Position numbers and translations under genes: made by a program. DNA of 64,000 bases, taken from NCBI RefSeq assembly GCF_005280585.1, contig NZ_SZVO01000009.1, positions 186,001-250,000 of the forward strand. Direction: 5' to 3'. Shown here one piece after another: positions 19,001 to 26,935 of the stretch. The notes beneath the pieces were generated by a model. The model was not told the DNA's origin, searched no databases, and saw nothing but the letters and a program-made list of their open reading frames with translations. Source of the stretch: Dyadobacter frigoris. GTDB lineage: Bacteria; Bacteroidota; Bacteroidia; Cytophagales; Spirosomataceae. Numbering within the stretch: position 1 is the stretch's first letter; every line of letters starts with the position of its first letter.

Positions 19001-20259
19001 AAAAGAATATTGATCTGCTATATTTTATAGAAGATGCTCTGCCGGATTATATCATCGGCGATAGTTCAAGATTAAAACAAATACTGACTAATCTGATCAA
19101 TAATGCAATAAAATTCACAACGGAGGGAGAGGTTTTTGTTCATGTGCAGAAGCTTGTAGAAAGTTCTGACTATGGATTAAATGTCGGATTTTCCGTGAAA
19201 GATAGCGGAATTGGAATCCGGCCGGATCAGCTCCCAAATCTTTTCAAAGCATTCTCTCAGGTCGATTCCTCCATAAACCGCAAATACGGAGGGACTGGGC
19301 TTGGGCTTGTGATTTGTGAGCGTCTGGTCAAAATTATGGGCGGTGAGATTGTGGTCGATAGTGTTTTTGGGCAAGGCTCTGTTTTTTCTTTTAACATACA
19401 AACCCAGACCGGACAAAGGTCTGATGAGAAAGTTATGGAGACTGTTAAAATAACAGAGGTTTCAGGTAAAAGGATATTGCTTGTTGCTGGCAGCGAGACA
19501 AATCAGGCAATTTTTAAAAAATATCTTGACGGATTTAAACTGATCACGAGTGTAGCTTTTTCAGAGCGTGAGGCCCTTGAAATGGTGAATGAAAACAAAC
19601 TTATTGAACTGGTTATTACGCAAATGAAATTGACCGGATCCGATGGATTAAGTCTGGCTCAGCTGTTGAAAAACAATGGAAATGCAAAACCTGTTATTTT
19701 ACTTCATGCTGCCGGAGATGATACAGCGTTTAAGTTTCCAGAATTATTTGTTGGGAGTTTGACCATGCCTGTTAAAAAATCAGCCTTGTTAAACGCCATT
19801 CACAGGGCTTTGACAGATCATAAAAACATGAGTTTAAATCTTGTATCAGACGTAAAAATTCTTGATAACCATTTTTCAGAACAATTCCCCCTCAAAATTC
19901 TTGTCGCAGAGGATAACCTTGTCAATCAGAAGTTTATACAATATGTTCTGCAAAAGCTGGGTTATCAAATTGTAATGGCTGACAATGGTATTGAAGTTTT
20001 GAAGAAGCTGTCGGAAACGGTTTATGATGTCATTTTAATGGATATTCAAATGCCGGAAATGGATGGCTTTGAAGCGACCAGAATGATCAGGAAGGAATTT
20101 GGTCCCAAACCTTATATCATTGCATTAACGGCTAATGCGATGCAGGAGGATAGAAATAACTGTTTACTAGCCGGGATGAATGACTATGTTGCGAAACCTA
20201 TAAAACTGGAAGTAATTAAAGAAGTCCTGAGAAAGGCTTATAAAATTATCTCGCAGTAA
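16001..20259 (+). pseudogene. propeller-type hybrid histidine kinase, split by a one-base frameshift
   Basis: One gene in two frames. The first frame (16001-17377) gives a signal peptide and Reg_prop repeats (FIWLGTRNGLNRYD, DIWIATVGGGLN and others). It stops after IFERKPENLRL. Reading on after the AAAA run at 17353-17356 with one more A restores IFERKTGKFTTIKHD and joins the second frame. That frame carries more propeller repeats, a Y_Y_Y domain, a membrane helix (IWWFQILCLLLLAWLVYAIY), a coiled coil, HisKA (SHEIRTPMNG), HATPase (LINNAIKF, GIGIRPDQL, GGTGLGL), a degenerate receiver with Gln in place of the Asp (VITQMKLTGSDG) and a true receiver (VILMDIQMPEMDG). There is no DNA-binding domain. 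It probably senses a glycan and phosphorylates a separate regulator. A sequencing error could explain the split. Confidence 0.8.
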
Positions 20260-20271
20260 AATCAATTTGAA

Positions 20272-21831
20272 ATGTCATTTGATAAAAATATGTGTAAAAT
20301 AAAATTGGTTTGCATCGCGCTGCTTGTGGTAATTTTCAAAGGCTATGCGCAGCCACAAACACCGGTTGTTACGCCTCAGTGGAGGCCGCAATATCATTTC
20401 AGTGCACCGGCCAACTGGATCAATGACCCTAATGGCTTGTTGTATCTTCATGGTGAATATCATCTTTACTATCAGTACAATCCCTTTGAGAATCAATGGG
20501 GCCACATGAGTTGGGGCCATGCGACTAGTAAGGATCTGGTTCATTGGAAAAATCTGCCGGTGGCCATTCCCGAATTGATTACAAAGGATACCACAACGAT
20601 GATATTTTCGGGGTCTGCGGTTTGGGACAAAAATAATACAAGCGGACTTGGAAAAGGCGATGGACCCGTTGTCGCTTTTTATACCGGACATTTGCCGAAA
20701 CAAAAAAAACAGGCCCAGTATATGGCTTTCAGCAATGACCGGGGAGCAACGTATACCAATTATCACAAAAATCCGGTCATCGATATCAATTATGAAGATT
20801 TTAGGGATCCGGGCGTTTTTTGGCATGAAAGCAGCGAACAATGGGTCATGGTTGTATCACTGGTAAAAGATATGGAGGTACGTTTTTACGGCTCAAAAGA
20901 TCTGAAAAAATGGGAGCATCTCAGCGATTTTGGTAAGCAGGGGTGGACTAAAAATGACTGGGAATGTCCCTTTATTGTGCCGCTCGCTGTGGATGGGAAT
21001 CCGAAAAATACTAAATGGGTGATGATGATTTCATCGGGAGGGCCAAGAGGTCCGTTGATCCAGTATTTTATTGGAGATTTTGATGGAAGGACCTTCAAAA
21101 ATGATAATACCGCAGATGTCGTTCTTACCAGTGATTATGGTGATTCTTTTTACGCGGCTATTCCCTGGAACAATGCGCCTGACAATAAAAAAATTCTTTT
21201 GGGCTGGCTACAGCCGGGAAGAAAGGAAACTTTTCCCTGGAAAGGACAAATGTCAATTCCCCGTGATTTGTCTCTAAAAACTACTCCGGAAGGTATCAGA
21301 CTTGTTCAATCTGTTTCTTCAGTTATTAGCAATAACCTGGAAACACTGTCATCTGGCAGGCATATCAGCAAAAATCTGACGGTTGATGCGAGGGAAATCC
21401 GGCTTGATGAGTCAAAACGGTTTAATACAAACAGTAACTGGATTGAGGCTGATTTTTTTGTTGGACAAACCGGTAAGTGTGGTTTTAAAATCGCTCAGTT
21501 ACGGGATGCTTCTGGTAAAGTTATTAAAGAAATTGAAATAGGATATGATGCCAAAAGCAGTGAGCTTTATGTTGATTGCTCAAAAACCGAAAAGGGAATA
21601 AAAGACGACCGTAATCTGCTTCAGAAAGCTTCGATGAAACCTGAAAACGGCAAAATCGAGATTCGGGTTCTTTTGGATAAATCTTCCCTGGAAGTATTTG
21701 GTAATGGCGGTGAGAAAGTGATCACGACTATGATTTTTCCGGATGAAAAAGCAAGTGGAATGTCAATATTTTCACAAGCTAAAAATATGTCGGTCGAAGA
21801 TCTTAATGTGTGGGATTTGAGTAAAAAATAG
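20272..21831 (+). CDS. GH32 fructan hydrolase (levanase/inulinase/invertase type)
   Basis: 519 residues with a signal region ending at GYAQ; translation may begin here or at the in-frame ATG at 20290. The GH32 catalytic set is complete: nucleophile Asp52 in NWINDPNG, transition-state Asp179 in FRDPGV and acid/base Glu231 in WECPF. A C-terminal beta-sandwich (SSLEVFGNGGEKVITTMIFP) completes the family architecture. It cleaves beta-fructosyl linkages, probably in the periplasm. It starts 12 bp after the kinase stop, so the two are likely cotranscribed, which supports fructan as the sensed ligand. Confidence 0.93.
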   Translation: MSFDKNMCKIKLVCIALLVVIFKGYAQPQTPVVTPQWRPQYHFSAPANWINDPNGLLYLHGEYHLYYQYNPFENQWGHMSWGHATSKDLVHWKNLPVAIPELITKDTTTMIFSGSAVWDKNNTSGLGKGDGPVVAFYTGHLPKQKKQAQYMAFSNDRGATYTNYHKNPVIDINYEDFRDPGVFWHESSEQWVMVVSLVKDMEVRFYGSKDLKKWEHLSDFGKQGWTKNDWECPFIVPLAVDGNPKNTKWVMMISSGGPRGPLIQYFIGDFDGRTFKNDNTADVVLTSDYGDSFYAAIPWNNAPDNKKILLGWLQPGRKETFPWKGQMSIPRDLSLKTTPEGIRLVQSVSSVISNNLETLSSGRHISKNLTVDAREIRLDESKRFNTNSNWIEADFFVGQTGKCGFKIAQLRDASGKVIKEIEIGYDAKSSELYVDCSKTEKGIKDDRNLLQKASMKPENGKIEIRVLLDKSSLEVFGNGGEKVITTMIFPDEKASGMSIFSQAKNMSVEDLNVWDLSKK

Positions 21832-21847
21832 AAGCTGAAATAGAAAT

Positions 21848-22597
21848 TTACAGCACCTTGATACCTGCTTTTTTATAGGGTTCAAATATTTTATTTTGAG
21901 AATCCATTTCGGTAATTACGTAATCCAGCGATTGAACAGGACAGACCCGGTAGGGCTCAAATGTTTCGAGTTTGTCAAAAGTACTAAGTGCGATGGCCAT
22001 GGAAGAATGTTCAAGCATCGTTTTTTTGAGCTCGGCTTCCTGCATATAAATGGCGGTAACACCTTTTTGCATATCCAAAGCGCATACACCCATAAAGTAA
22101 AGATCGGCCTGGAAATTTTCAGCCATTTTAATAGCCTGATACCCCACAATCGTTTCTGATTCTTTTAAATAATGCCCTCCTAAAACAATCAGTTCAATGC
22201 CGCTATAAGCCGAAAGGGCAGGTATGATCGCTGTATTGTTGGTAATGACAGTCAGTTTAATATCAGTAGAAAGCAGTGATACCAGCGTGTAAACAGAAGT
22301 CCCGCCGTCCATAAATATGGTTTGCCCCGATTTGATCAAAGTCTGTGCTTTCAGGGCAATGATTTCCTTATCGTCCTGTAAATGGCCAATACGTTCCTTG
22401 AATGAAAGTGGATTATGGGAGCGGGGAATAGCACCGCCTCGGATTTTTAATAACAATCCGTTGTCGGCCAGCATGTCAATATCACGTCGGATGGTATCTT
22501 CGGATACATTCAAATCGCTGCTCAGCTCACTGAATCCGACTTCACTATTGTTTCGCAGTTTTTCAAGAATGAAATTAAACCGTTTTTCTCGTACCAT
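21848..22597 (-). CDS. DeoR/GlpR-family transcriptional repressor
   Basis: The start is placed at 22597 (MVREKRFNFILEKL), not the longer upstream frame, which would run through the operator palindrome. The N-terminal winged helix includes VGFSELSSDLNVSEDTIRRDIDML and the GLLLKIRGGAI wing. The C-terminal DeoR sensor domain has the DGGTSVYTLVSLL phosphate-binding loop, TVITNNTAIIPAL, LIVLGGHY and YFMGVCALD. Such regulators respond to sugar phosphates. The gene diverges from the MFS transporter gene and is convergent with the GH32 gene. The 38-bp palindrome between the divergent starts is the obvious operator. Confidence 0.9.
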   Translation of the reverse strand: MVREKRFNFILEKLRNNSEVGFSELSSDLNVSEDTIRRDIDMLADNGLLLKIRGGAIPRSHNPLSFKERIGHLQDDKEIIALKAQTLIKSGQTIFMDGGTSVYTLVSLLSTDIKLTVITNNTAIIPALSAYSGIELIVLGGHYLKESETIVGYQAIKMAENFQADLYFMGVCALDMQKGVTAIYMQEAELKKTMLEHSSMAIALSTFDKLETFEPYRVCPVQSLDYVITEMDSQNKIFEPYKKAGIKVL

Positions 22598-22609
22598 GTT
22601 AAAAAATGT

Positions 22610-22647
22610 TTTTGCAATATTATGCAAATTTGCATAATATTGCAAAA
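22610..22647. promoter_or_regulatory. perfect 38-bp palindromic operator between deoR-like and MFS genes
   Basis: The left half TTTTGCAATATTATGCAAA is mirrored exactly in the right half, centred between 22628 and 22629. Each half itself contains TTTGCA-N6-TGCAAA, so the site holds nested dyads that could bind two or more regulator dimers. It starts 13 bp upstream of the DeoR start codon and ends 19 bp before the MFS start codon, so binding should control both genes. Confidence 0.8.
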
Positions 22648-22666
22648 TATCTCACCCAAAACAAAA

Positions 22667-23818
22667 ATGAAAAACGTAGAAATTACTAATGATAAAAGAA
22701 CCAAAGCGGCCAGAAAAGCCAGTTTGTTGATTTTCCTGGTTTGCGGGATTGGGCTTTCCAGTTGGGCTCCGATGGTTCCTTTTGCAAAAATAAATCTTGG
22801 ACTTGACGATGCAGCGCTGGGACTGGTGTTGCTTTCACTGGGCGCGGGTGCAATATTGACGATGCCTTTCACCGGTTTTTTTATAAATAAATTTGGAAGC
22901 AGAAAAGTGATGCTTGTGGCCGCGGTCATGATTGCAATAGTGCTTCCGCTGCTTCTTTTAACAAACTCTGCCTGGCAGCTGGCAGCAGTGCTTTTTATTT
23001 TCGGAGCGGCAATCGGCTCGATTGATGTAGCCATGAATTCCCATGCGGTTTTAGTTCAGGATAAATACGGCAGACATATCATGTCCTCTTTTCATGGTAT
23101 GTTCAGTCTGGGTGGTCTTGCAGGCTCTATCGGACTTGGTTTTCTGATTAAAATGGGCCTTTCGCCTTCCCTGGCTGCGGTTAGTATATCAGTCATGTTG
23201 GTGGTTATTGCGGGTAGTCAATACCAATATCTTTTTGCCAAAGCCGAAGAAAAAAGCGTGGACTCGTTTTCGTTCAGCTTGCCCACCGGACCGGTTGTAG
23301 CGCTGGGATTAATGTGTTTTGTTTTCTTTCTGGCCGAGGGCGCGTTACTGGACTGGAGTGCTGTTTTTCTTCAATTCAACAGAAATTTTGAGCCGTCCAT
23401 GGCGGGGTTAGGATATGCTGTTTTCTCTGTTTCAATGGCTGTGATGCGTCTGACGGGCGATAAAATTATTCATAAAATCGGATCGTCAAAAGTGGTTTTG
23501 TATGGCGCACTGGTAGCATCGGCGGGTTATTTTATAGCCGTTTTGATCCCCTGGCCTGGCGCAGCGTTAATAGGTTTTGCGTTGGTAGGACTGGGAGCAG
23601 CCAACGTAGTTCCTGTTTTTTTTACGGCTGCCGGAAATATTCCCGGAATCGCCGCATCCGTTTCTTTGCCTGCGGTGACCACACTGGGTTATATGGGACA
23701 ATTGGCAGGGCCAGCCATGATCGGATTTATTGCCGATGCTTTTTCTCTTCCTATTGCGCTGGGATTTGTTGGGGTTTTGCTATTGATCTGTGCTTTTACC
23801 TATAAGGAAAATAAATAA
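22667..23818 (+). CDS. MFS transporter, YbjJ-like, DeoR-linked
   Basis: The start at 22667 (MKNVEITNDKRTKAARKASLL) avoids reading through the operator. The ~383 residues form about twelve hydrophobic helices with MFS features: GIGLSSWAPMVPFAKINLGLDDAALG at the first helix pair, GFFINKFGSRKVM in loop 2-3, and a second-half repeat ending in VSLPAVTTLGYMGQLAGPAMIGFIAD. The pattern resembles the YbjJ-type MFS group, whose substrates are poorly known. Sharing an operator with a sugar-responsive repressor and sitting near GH32 suggests a sugar or sugar derivative as substrate, which is inference. Confidence 0.83.
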   Translation: MKNVEITNDKRTKAARKASLLIFLVCGIGLSSWAPMVPFAKINLGLDDAALGLVLLSLGAGAILTMPFTGFFINKFGSRKVMLVAAVMIAIVLPLLLLTNSAWQLAAVLFIFGAAIGSIDVAMNSHAVLVQDKYGRHIMSSFHGMFSLGGLAGSIGLGFLIKMGLSPSLAAVSISVMLVVIAGSQYQYLFAKAEEKSVDSFSFSLPTGPVVALGLMCFVFFLAEGALLDWSAVFLQFNRNFEPSMAGLGYAVFSVSMAVMRLTGDKIIHKIGSSKVVLYGALVASAGYFIAVLIPWPGAALIGFALVGLGAANVVPVFFTAAGNIPGIAASVSLPAVTTLGYMGQLAGPAMIGFIADAFSLPIALGFVGVLLLICAFTYKENK

Positions 23819-24001
23819 AACACGCATTTACGGCAGATTTTAAAGCGCGGTATGTTAAAGATACATTTTTCAAAAAGTTGAGGACACAATCTAAGTTAGC
23901 TATCAAGAAATAGCGTAATCTTCGGATATTAAGGAAGTTTTACACATAATAAATCGCTGGTGTCAGAATGGATTTTCTAAATACTTTGACCTAATTGCAT
24001 C

Positions 24002-24772
24002 ATGATCATAGCTACCTATAATGTCAATGGCGTCAACGGCCGTTTGCCGGTGCTGCTGCGCTGGCTTCAGGAAAAGCAACCTGATGTTGTTTGTTTACAG
24101 GAACTGAAAGCGCCGCAGGAAAAGTTTCCTGAAAAGGAAATAAATGATGCGGGTTATCACGCAGTCTGGCATGGACAAAAGAGCTGGAATGGTGTCGCCA
24201 TTCTTTCCCGTGGCTCTGAACCTCAGGAAGTACGCAGATCTTTACCCGGCAATGACGAGGATGATCAAAGCCGTTATATTGAAGCGATCGTCGACGGAAT
24301 TTTGATTGGTTGTCTTTATCTTCCAAACGGAAATCCTTCTCCCGGACCAAAGTTTGATTATAAATTAAGTTGGTTTGATCGTCTGCATAAGCACGCAGAT
24401 TATCTTCTTAAAGAAAATGTTCCTGTTGTTTTGGCGGGAGATTATAATGCGATCCCAACCGGATTTGATGTTTACAAACCTGAACGCTGGGTTGACGATG
24501 CACTTTTCAGGCCGGAAACCAGAGCAGCCTATAAGTCACTTGTGGATCAGGGATGGACGGATGCGCTTAGGCACCTTTACCCAGATGAAGTTATTTATAC
24601 TTTTTGGGATTATTTCAGAAAGGCTTACGATCGAAACGCAGGGCTTCGGATTGATCATTTTCTTTTAAGTCCGCTGGTTTTGGAACGTTTGGTTGCTGCT
24701 GGTGTTGATAAGGAGGTTCGTGGCTGGGAAAAAACCAGTGACCACGCTCCGGTCTGGATTGAGCTGAACTAA
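24002..24772 (+). CDS. xth: exodeoxyribonuclease III
   Basis: 256 residues of the exonuclease III/AP-endonuclease family: IIATYNVNGVNGR, VVCLQELKAPQEKFP, GVAILSRG, LAGDYNAIPTGFDVY, FWDYFRKAYDRNAGLRIDHFLLS and SDHAPVWIEL at the C-terminus. The metal-binding Glu and the Asn/Asp/His active-site residues are all present. It removes abasic sites and 3' blocks during base excision repair in the cytoplasm. The length is normal. The DoxX gene follows 27 bp later and may be cotranscribed. Confidence 0.95.
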   Translation: MIIATYNVNGVNGRLPVLLRWLQEKQPDVVCLQELKAPQEKFPEKEINDAGYHAVWHGQKSWNGVAILSRGSEPQEVRRSLPGNDEDDQSRYIEAIVDGILIGCLYLPNGNPSPGPKFDYKLSWFDRLHKHADYLLKENVPVVLAGDYNAIPTGFDVYKPERWVDDALFRPETRAAYKSLVDQGWTDALRHLYPDEVIYTFWDYFRKAYDRNAGLRIDHFLLSPLVLERLVAAGVDKEVRGWEKTSDHAPVWIELN

Positions 24773-24799
24773 ATACAAATCAATCTTATTCGCAATACA

Positions 24800-25243
24800 A
24801 TGAAAAATAAATTTGATATACCTCAACTGTTTCTTCGTCTGGCACTTGGTATTGGCTTTTTACTTCCGGTAATGGATCGGTTCGGGTGGCTTGGAGCGGC
24901 CGGTTCTAATGGAAATGCCTGGGGAAACTGGGAAAATTTTGTGAGCTATACCAATACGCTTATGCCATTTTTTGACAAATCGATGGCCAATATTATGGCT
25001 GGCCTGGCTACTGCCGGAGAAATTGTTTTTGGTATTACGCTAATCATCGGCTTTCGAACAAAACTGGCAGCGACCGGCAGTTTTTTGCTGACACTGTTTT
25101 TCGCACTTAGTATGTTTGCTTTTGCCGGTTACAGGGCACCGTTTACGTATTCGGTTTTTGCAGATAGCGCCGCCTCTTTGTTACTTGCATCAGTAACAGT
25201 CTACAAATGGAGTATTGATAATTACTTTTTGTCACAAAAATAA
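24800..25243 (+). CDS. DoxX-family membrane protein
   Basis: 147 residues with four hydrophobic helices. The DoxX signature is visible: LFLRLALGIGFLLPVMDRFG at the N-terminus, FFDKSMANIMAGLATAGEIVFGITLIIGF in the middle and LAATGSFLLTLFFALSMFAFAGY. Members of this family have diverse or unknown roles, some in redox or thiol metabolism. It follows xth closely and is followed by a terminator ~90 bp later. Confidence 0.85.
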   Translation: MKNKFDIPQLFLRLALGIGFLLPVMDRFGWLGAAGSNGNAWGNWENFVSYTNTLMPFFDKSMANIMAGLATAGEIVFGITLIIGFRTKLAATGSFLLTLFFALSMFAFAGYRAPFTYSVFADSAASLLLASVTVYKWSIDNYFLSQK

Positions 25244-25333
25244 ATTGAAAGCAGCGGGATTTTCTCATCCCTGTCAAATTTCCTATGACGTTATGAACAA
25301 AAAGGTATAATATCCATAAGATATCAAATTTTT

Positions 25334-25380
25334 AAAAAACGCTGCTCCTGAAATGTTATTCGGGAGCAGTGTTTTTTTTT
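25334..25380 (+). terminator. Rho-independent terminator after the xth-DoxX pair
   Basis: CTGCTCCTGAA and TTCGGGAGCAG pair with one wobble position, preceded by A-rich DNA and followed by nine or more T residues. Confidence 0.85.
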
Positions 25381-25640
25381 ATATGTATCTGAAAATAAGA
25401 TATTTGTAATTATAAAAAGTCATCCGAAAAATCAATATTTAATCCGGAAAAATCAAGAGCAGGAAATATTTTCAAAATTTTAAAGTAAAACAAATCCCAT
25501 GATCGTCTACCATTTTAGAAAGGCAGAAAAGGCGAAAAATGGAAACAAAGAATAATAGCAAAAATTAGTAACTGCCTTTCGGTAATAAGTCAATTTTGAA
25601 AAATACATTTTAAATCAATCATCATTTTAAAGTCAAGAAC
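25381..25640. other. intergenic leader of the small membrane-protein/Hsp20 pair
   Basis: With the terminator before it, the gap from 25244 to 25640 is 397 bp. After the terminator the DNA is very AT-rich and shows no credible gene. It probably holds the promoter of the next two genes. Confidence 0.4.
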
Positions 25641-25931
25641 ATGAAAAATAACTTTCGTTTCATATTCCCGCGTCTTATTGGCGCCACGTTAGTAGTTGGT
25701 CTGGCCGCGTTTGTCATCACAACGTTATTCAAATTAATGTTAGGTCTCGTGCTCATTGGAGGTGTAGTAACCTTGATAAGACGTGCAGCAGGCAGAAATC
25801 AAATGATGCCCGCACACATTCGGAATGGCCAGTTTGGAAACAGCGAAGTGATCAATATTGAAGGCGGAAATCCTTGGGCGGCAAAGGCAAATGCAGTGCA
25901 TACTACTTCAACGATCGTACCAATTAATTAA
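25641..25931 (+). CDS. small membrane-anchored protein next to Hsp20
   Basis: 96 residues. Residues ~10-47 form one or two hydrophobic helices (GATLVVGLAAFVITTLFKL, then MLGLVLIGGVVTLI), followed by a basic RRAAGRNQ stretch and a soluble tail. The tail contains NGQFGNSEVINIE, which resembles NGSFGNRKAVNIE at the start of the neighbouring Hsp20 domain. No family was recognised. It lies 127 bp upstream of the hsp20 gene on the same strand, so the two may be stress genes acting together. Confidence 0.65.
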   Translation: MKNNFRFIFPRLIGATLVVGLAAFVITTLFKLMLGLVLIGGVVTLIRRAAGRNQMMPAHIRNGQFGNSEVINIEGGNPWAAKANAVHTTSTIVPIN

Positions 25932-26058
25932 ATAATAAACCAAGGATTGATTCTCTTTTTTGCAAAATTCCTGTCAGGGAATTGAACGGGAAAGTATTGC
26001 CCTTTGGAAGTAAAACAAGAACAATTTAATCAGATCAAAAAACTTAAAAATAAAAGCC

Positions 26059-26529
26059 ATGTTTAATCAACAAACAACAGATTCACAGAATCAACAGGGA
26101 TTTGGCCCGGGACATCACAGATGCGGCGGTCCTTTTAGAAAATTTGCAAACAAATTTGGTGGTAAATCGCCTTGGGACAATGTTTTTAACGGTTCGTTCG
26201 GAAACCGGAAGGCTGTAAATATTGAAGAAAAGGAATCGTCCTTTATCATTTCGCTTTACGCTGCCGGACTTGTTAAAAGTAATTTCAAAATATCATTCAC
26301 TGGCGATGTGCTCAACATTGCATATGCTGCGCCTAAGGAAGATACCGCCAATCAGAGCACATATACTTATCAGGAACATGAACCGGGCTCTTTTGAGCGT
26401 TCGTTTCAGTTAAACGGAAAGGTATTAACTGAAAATATAAGTGCTGCTTATACAGATGGTGTGCTGATTATCACGCTGCCAAAAAATCCTGAAACAAACA
26501 AACCGGGTCAGGAAATCAATGTGAACTAA
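26059..26529 (+). CDS. small heat shock protein, Hsp20/alpha-crystallin
   Basis: 156 residues. A Gly/Gln-rich N-terminal arm leads to an alpha-crystallin domain from ~residue 50 (VNIEEKESSFIISLYAAGLVKSNFKISFTGDVLNIA), through SFERSFQLNGKVLTENISAAYTDGVLIITLPK, to a short tail. The A-x-x-x-(D/N)-G-V-L motif is present as AAYTDGVL. It is an ATP-independent holdase that binds unfolding proteins. Two hairpins follow it. Confidence 0.9.
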   Translation: MFNQQTTDSQNQQGFGPGHHRCGGPFRKFANKFGGKSPWDNVFNGSFGNRKAVNIEEKESSFIISLYAAGLVKSNFKISFTGDVLNIAYAAPKEDTANQSTYTYQEHEPGSFERSFQLNGKVLTENISAAYTDGVLIITLPKNPETNKPGQEINVN

Positions 26530-26538
26530 AATCCTCTT

Positions 26539-26582
26539 ATCCGTTGAAGGTGTAACTTTATTTGTTGCGCCTTCGACGGATA
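26539..26582 (+). terminator. hairpin directly after hsp20
   Basis: ATCCGTTGAAGGTG and CGCCTTCGACGGAT pair with a few wobble positions. It lies ~10 bp after the stop codon. There is no long T run, so it may stabilise the mRNA end more than terminate it. Confidence 0.55.
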
Positions 26583-26688
26583 AATTTATCTGATCATGAC
26601 AGTCGTATAGAGGTTATGGTTATGACGTCTATCCCACTGCATAGGAGTTATAATGCAGGCTGACTTTCAAGAATCATCAAAAGGTGTA

Positions 26689-26736
26689 AAAACTATCCTG
26701 AAAATAAATTTTTAAATTTATTTTCAGGATAGTTTT
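26689..26736 (+). terminator. perfect 23-bp-arm hairpin, likely main terminator of the hsp20 unit
   Basis: The arms AAAACTATCCTGAAAATAAA and so on pair perfectly over 23 bp with a 2-nt loop, and end in TTTTCTT. It sits ~160 bp downstream of hsp20. Confidence 0.75.
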
Positions 26737-26795
26737 CTTATTGTCAGATAGATATACTTATTTTTAAGTTTTTGACAAAAACAAATTAAAATCAA

Positions 26796-26809
26796 TGCAA
26801 ACGTTTGCA
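26796..26809. promoter_or_regulatory. LacI-family-type operator upstream of the inositol-phosphate synthase gene
   Basis: TGCAAACGTTTGCA is a perfect 14-bp palindrome with the central CG typical of LacI/PurR/CcpA-family operators. It lies ~130 bp upstream of the ino1 start in a 406-bp gap (26530-26935) that otherwise holds two hairpins and no gene. No LacI-family regulator is encoded in the window. Confidence 0.55.
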
Positions 26810-26935
26810 ATAATTTTAATGTTGGTTTTAAAGCGATTAGAAAAGGATCTTATTCGTTGAATGAGCCATATGGAAAAACGTCTTTTTTAATCAGATTTAA
26901 TTTTTGTAAAACTTTAAGAAACGTAAGTTAAACTC

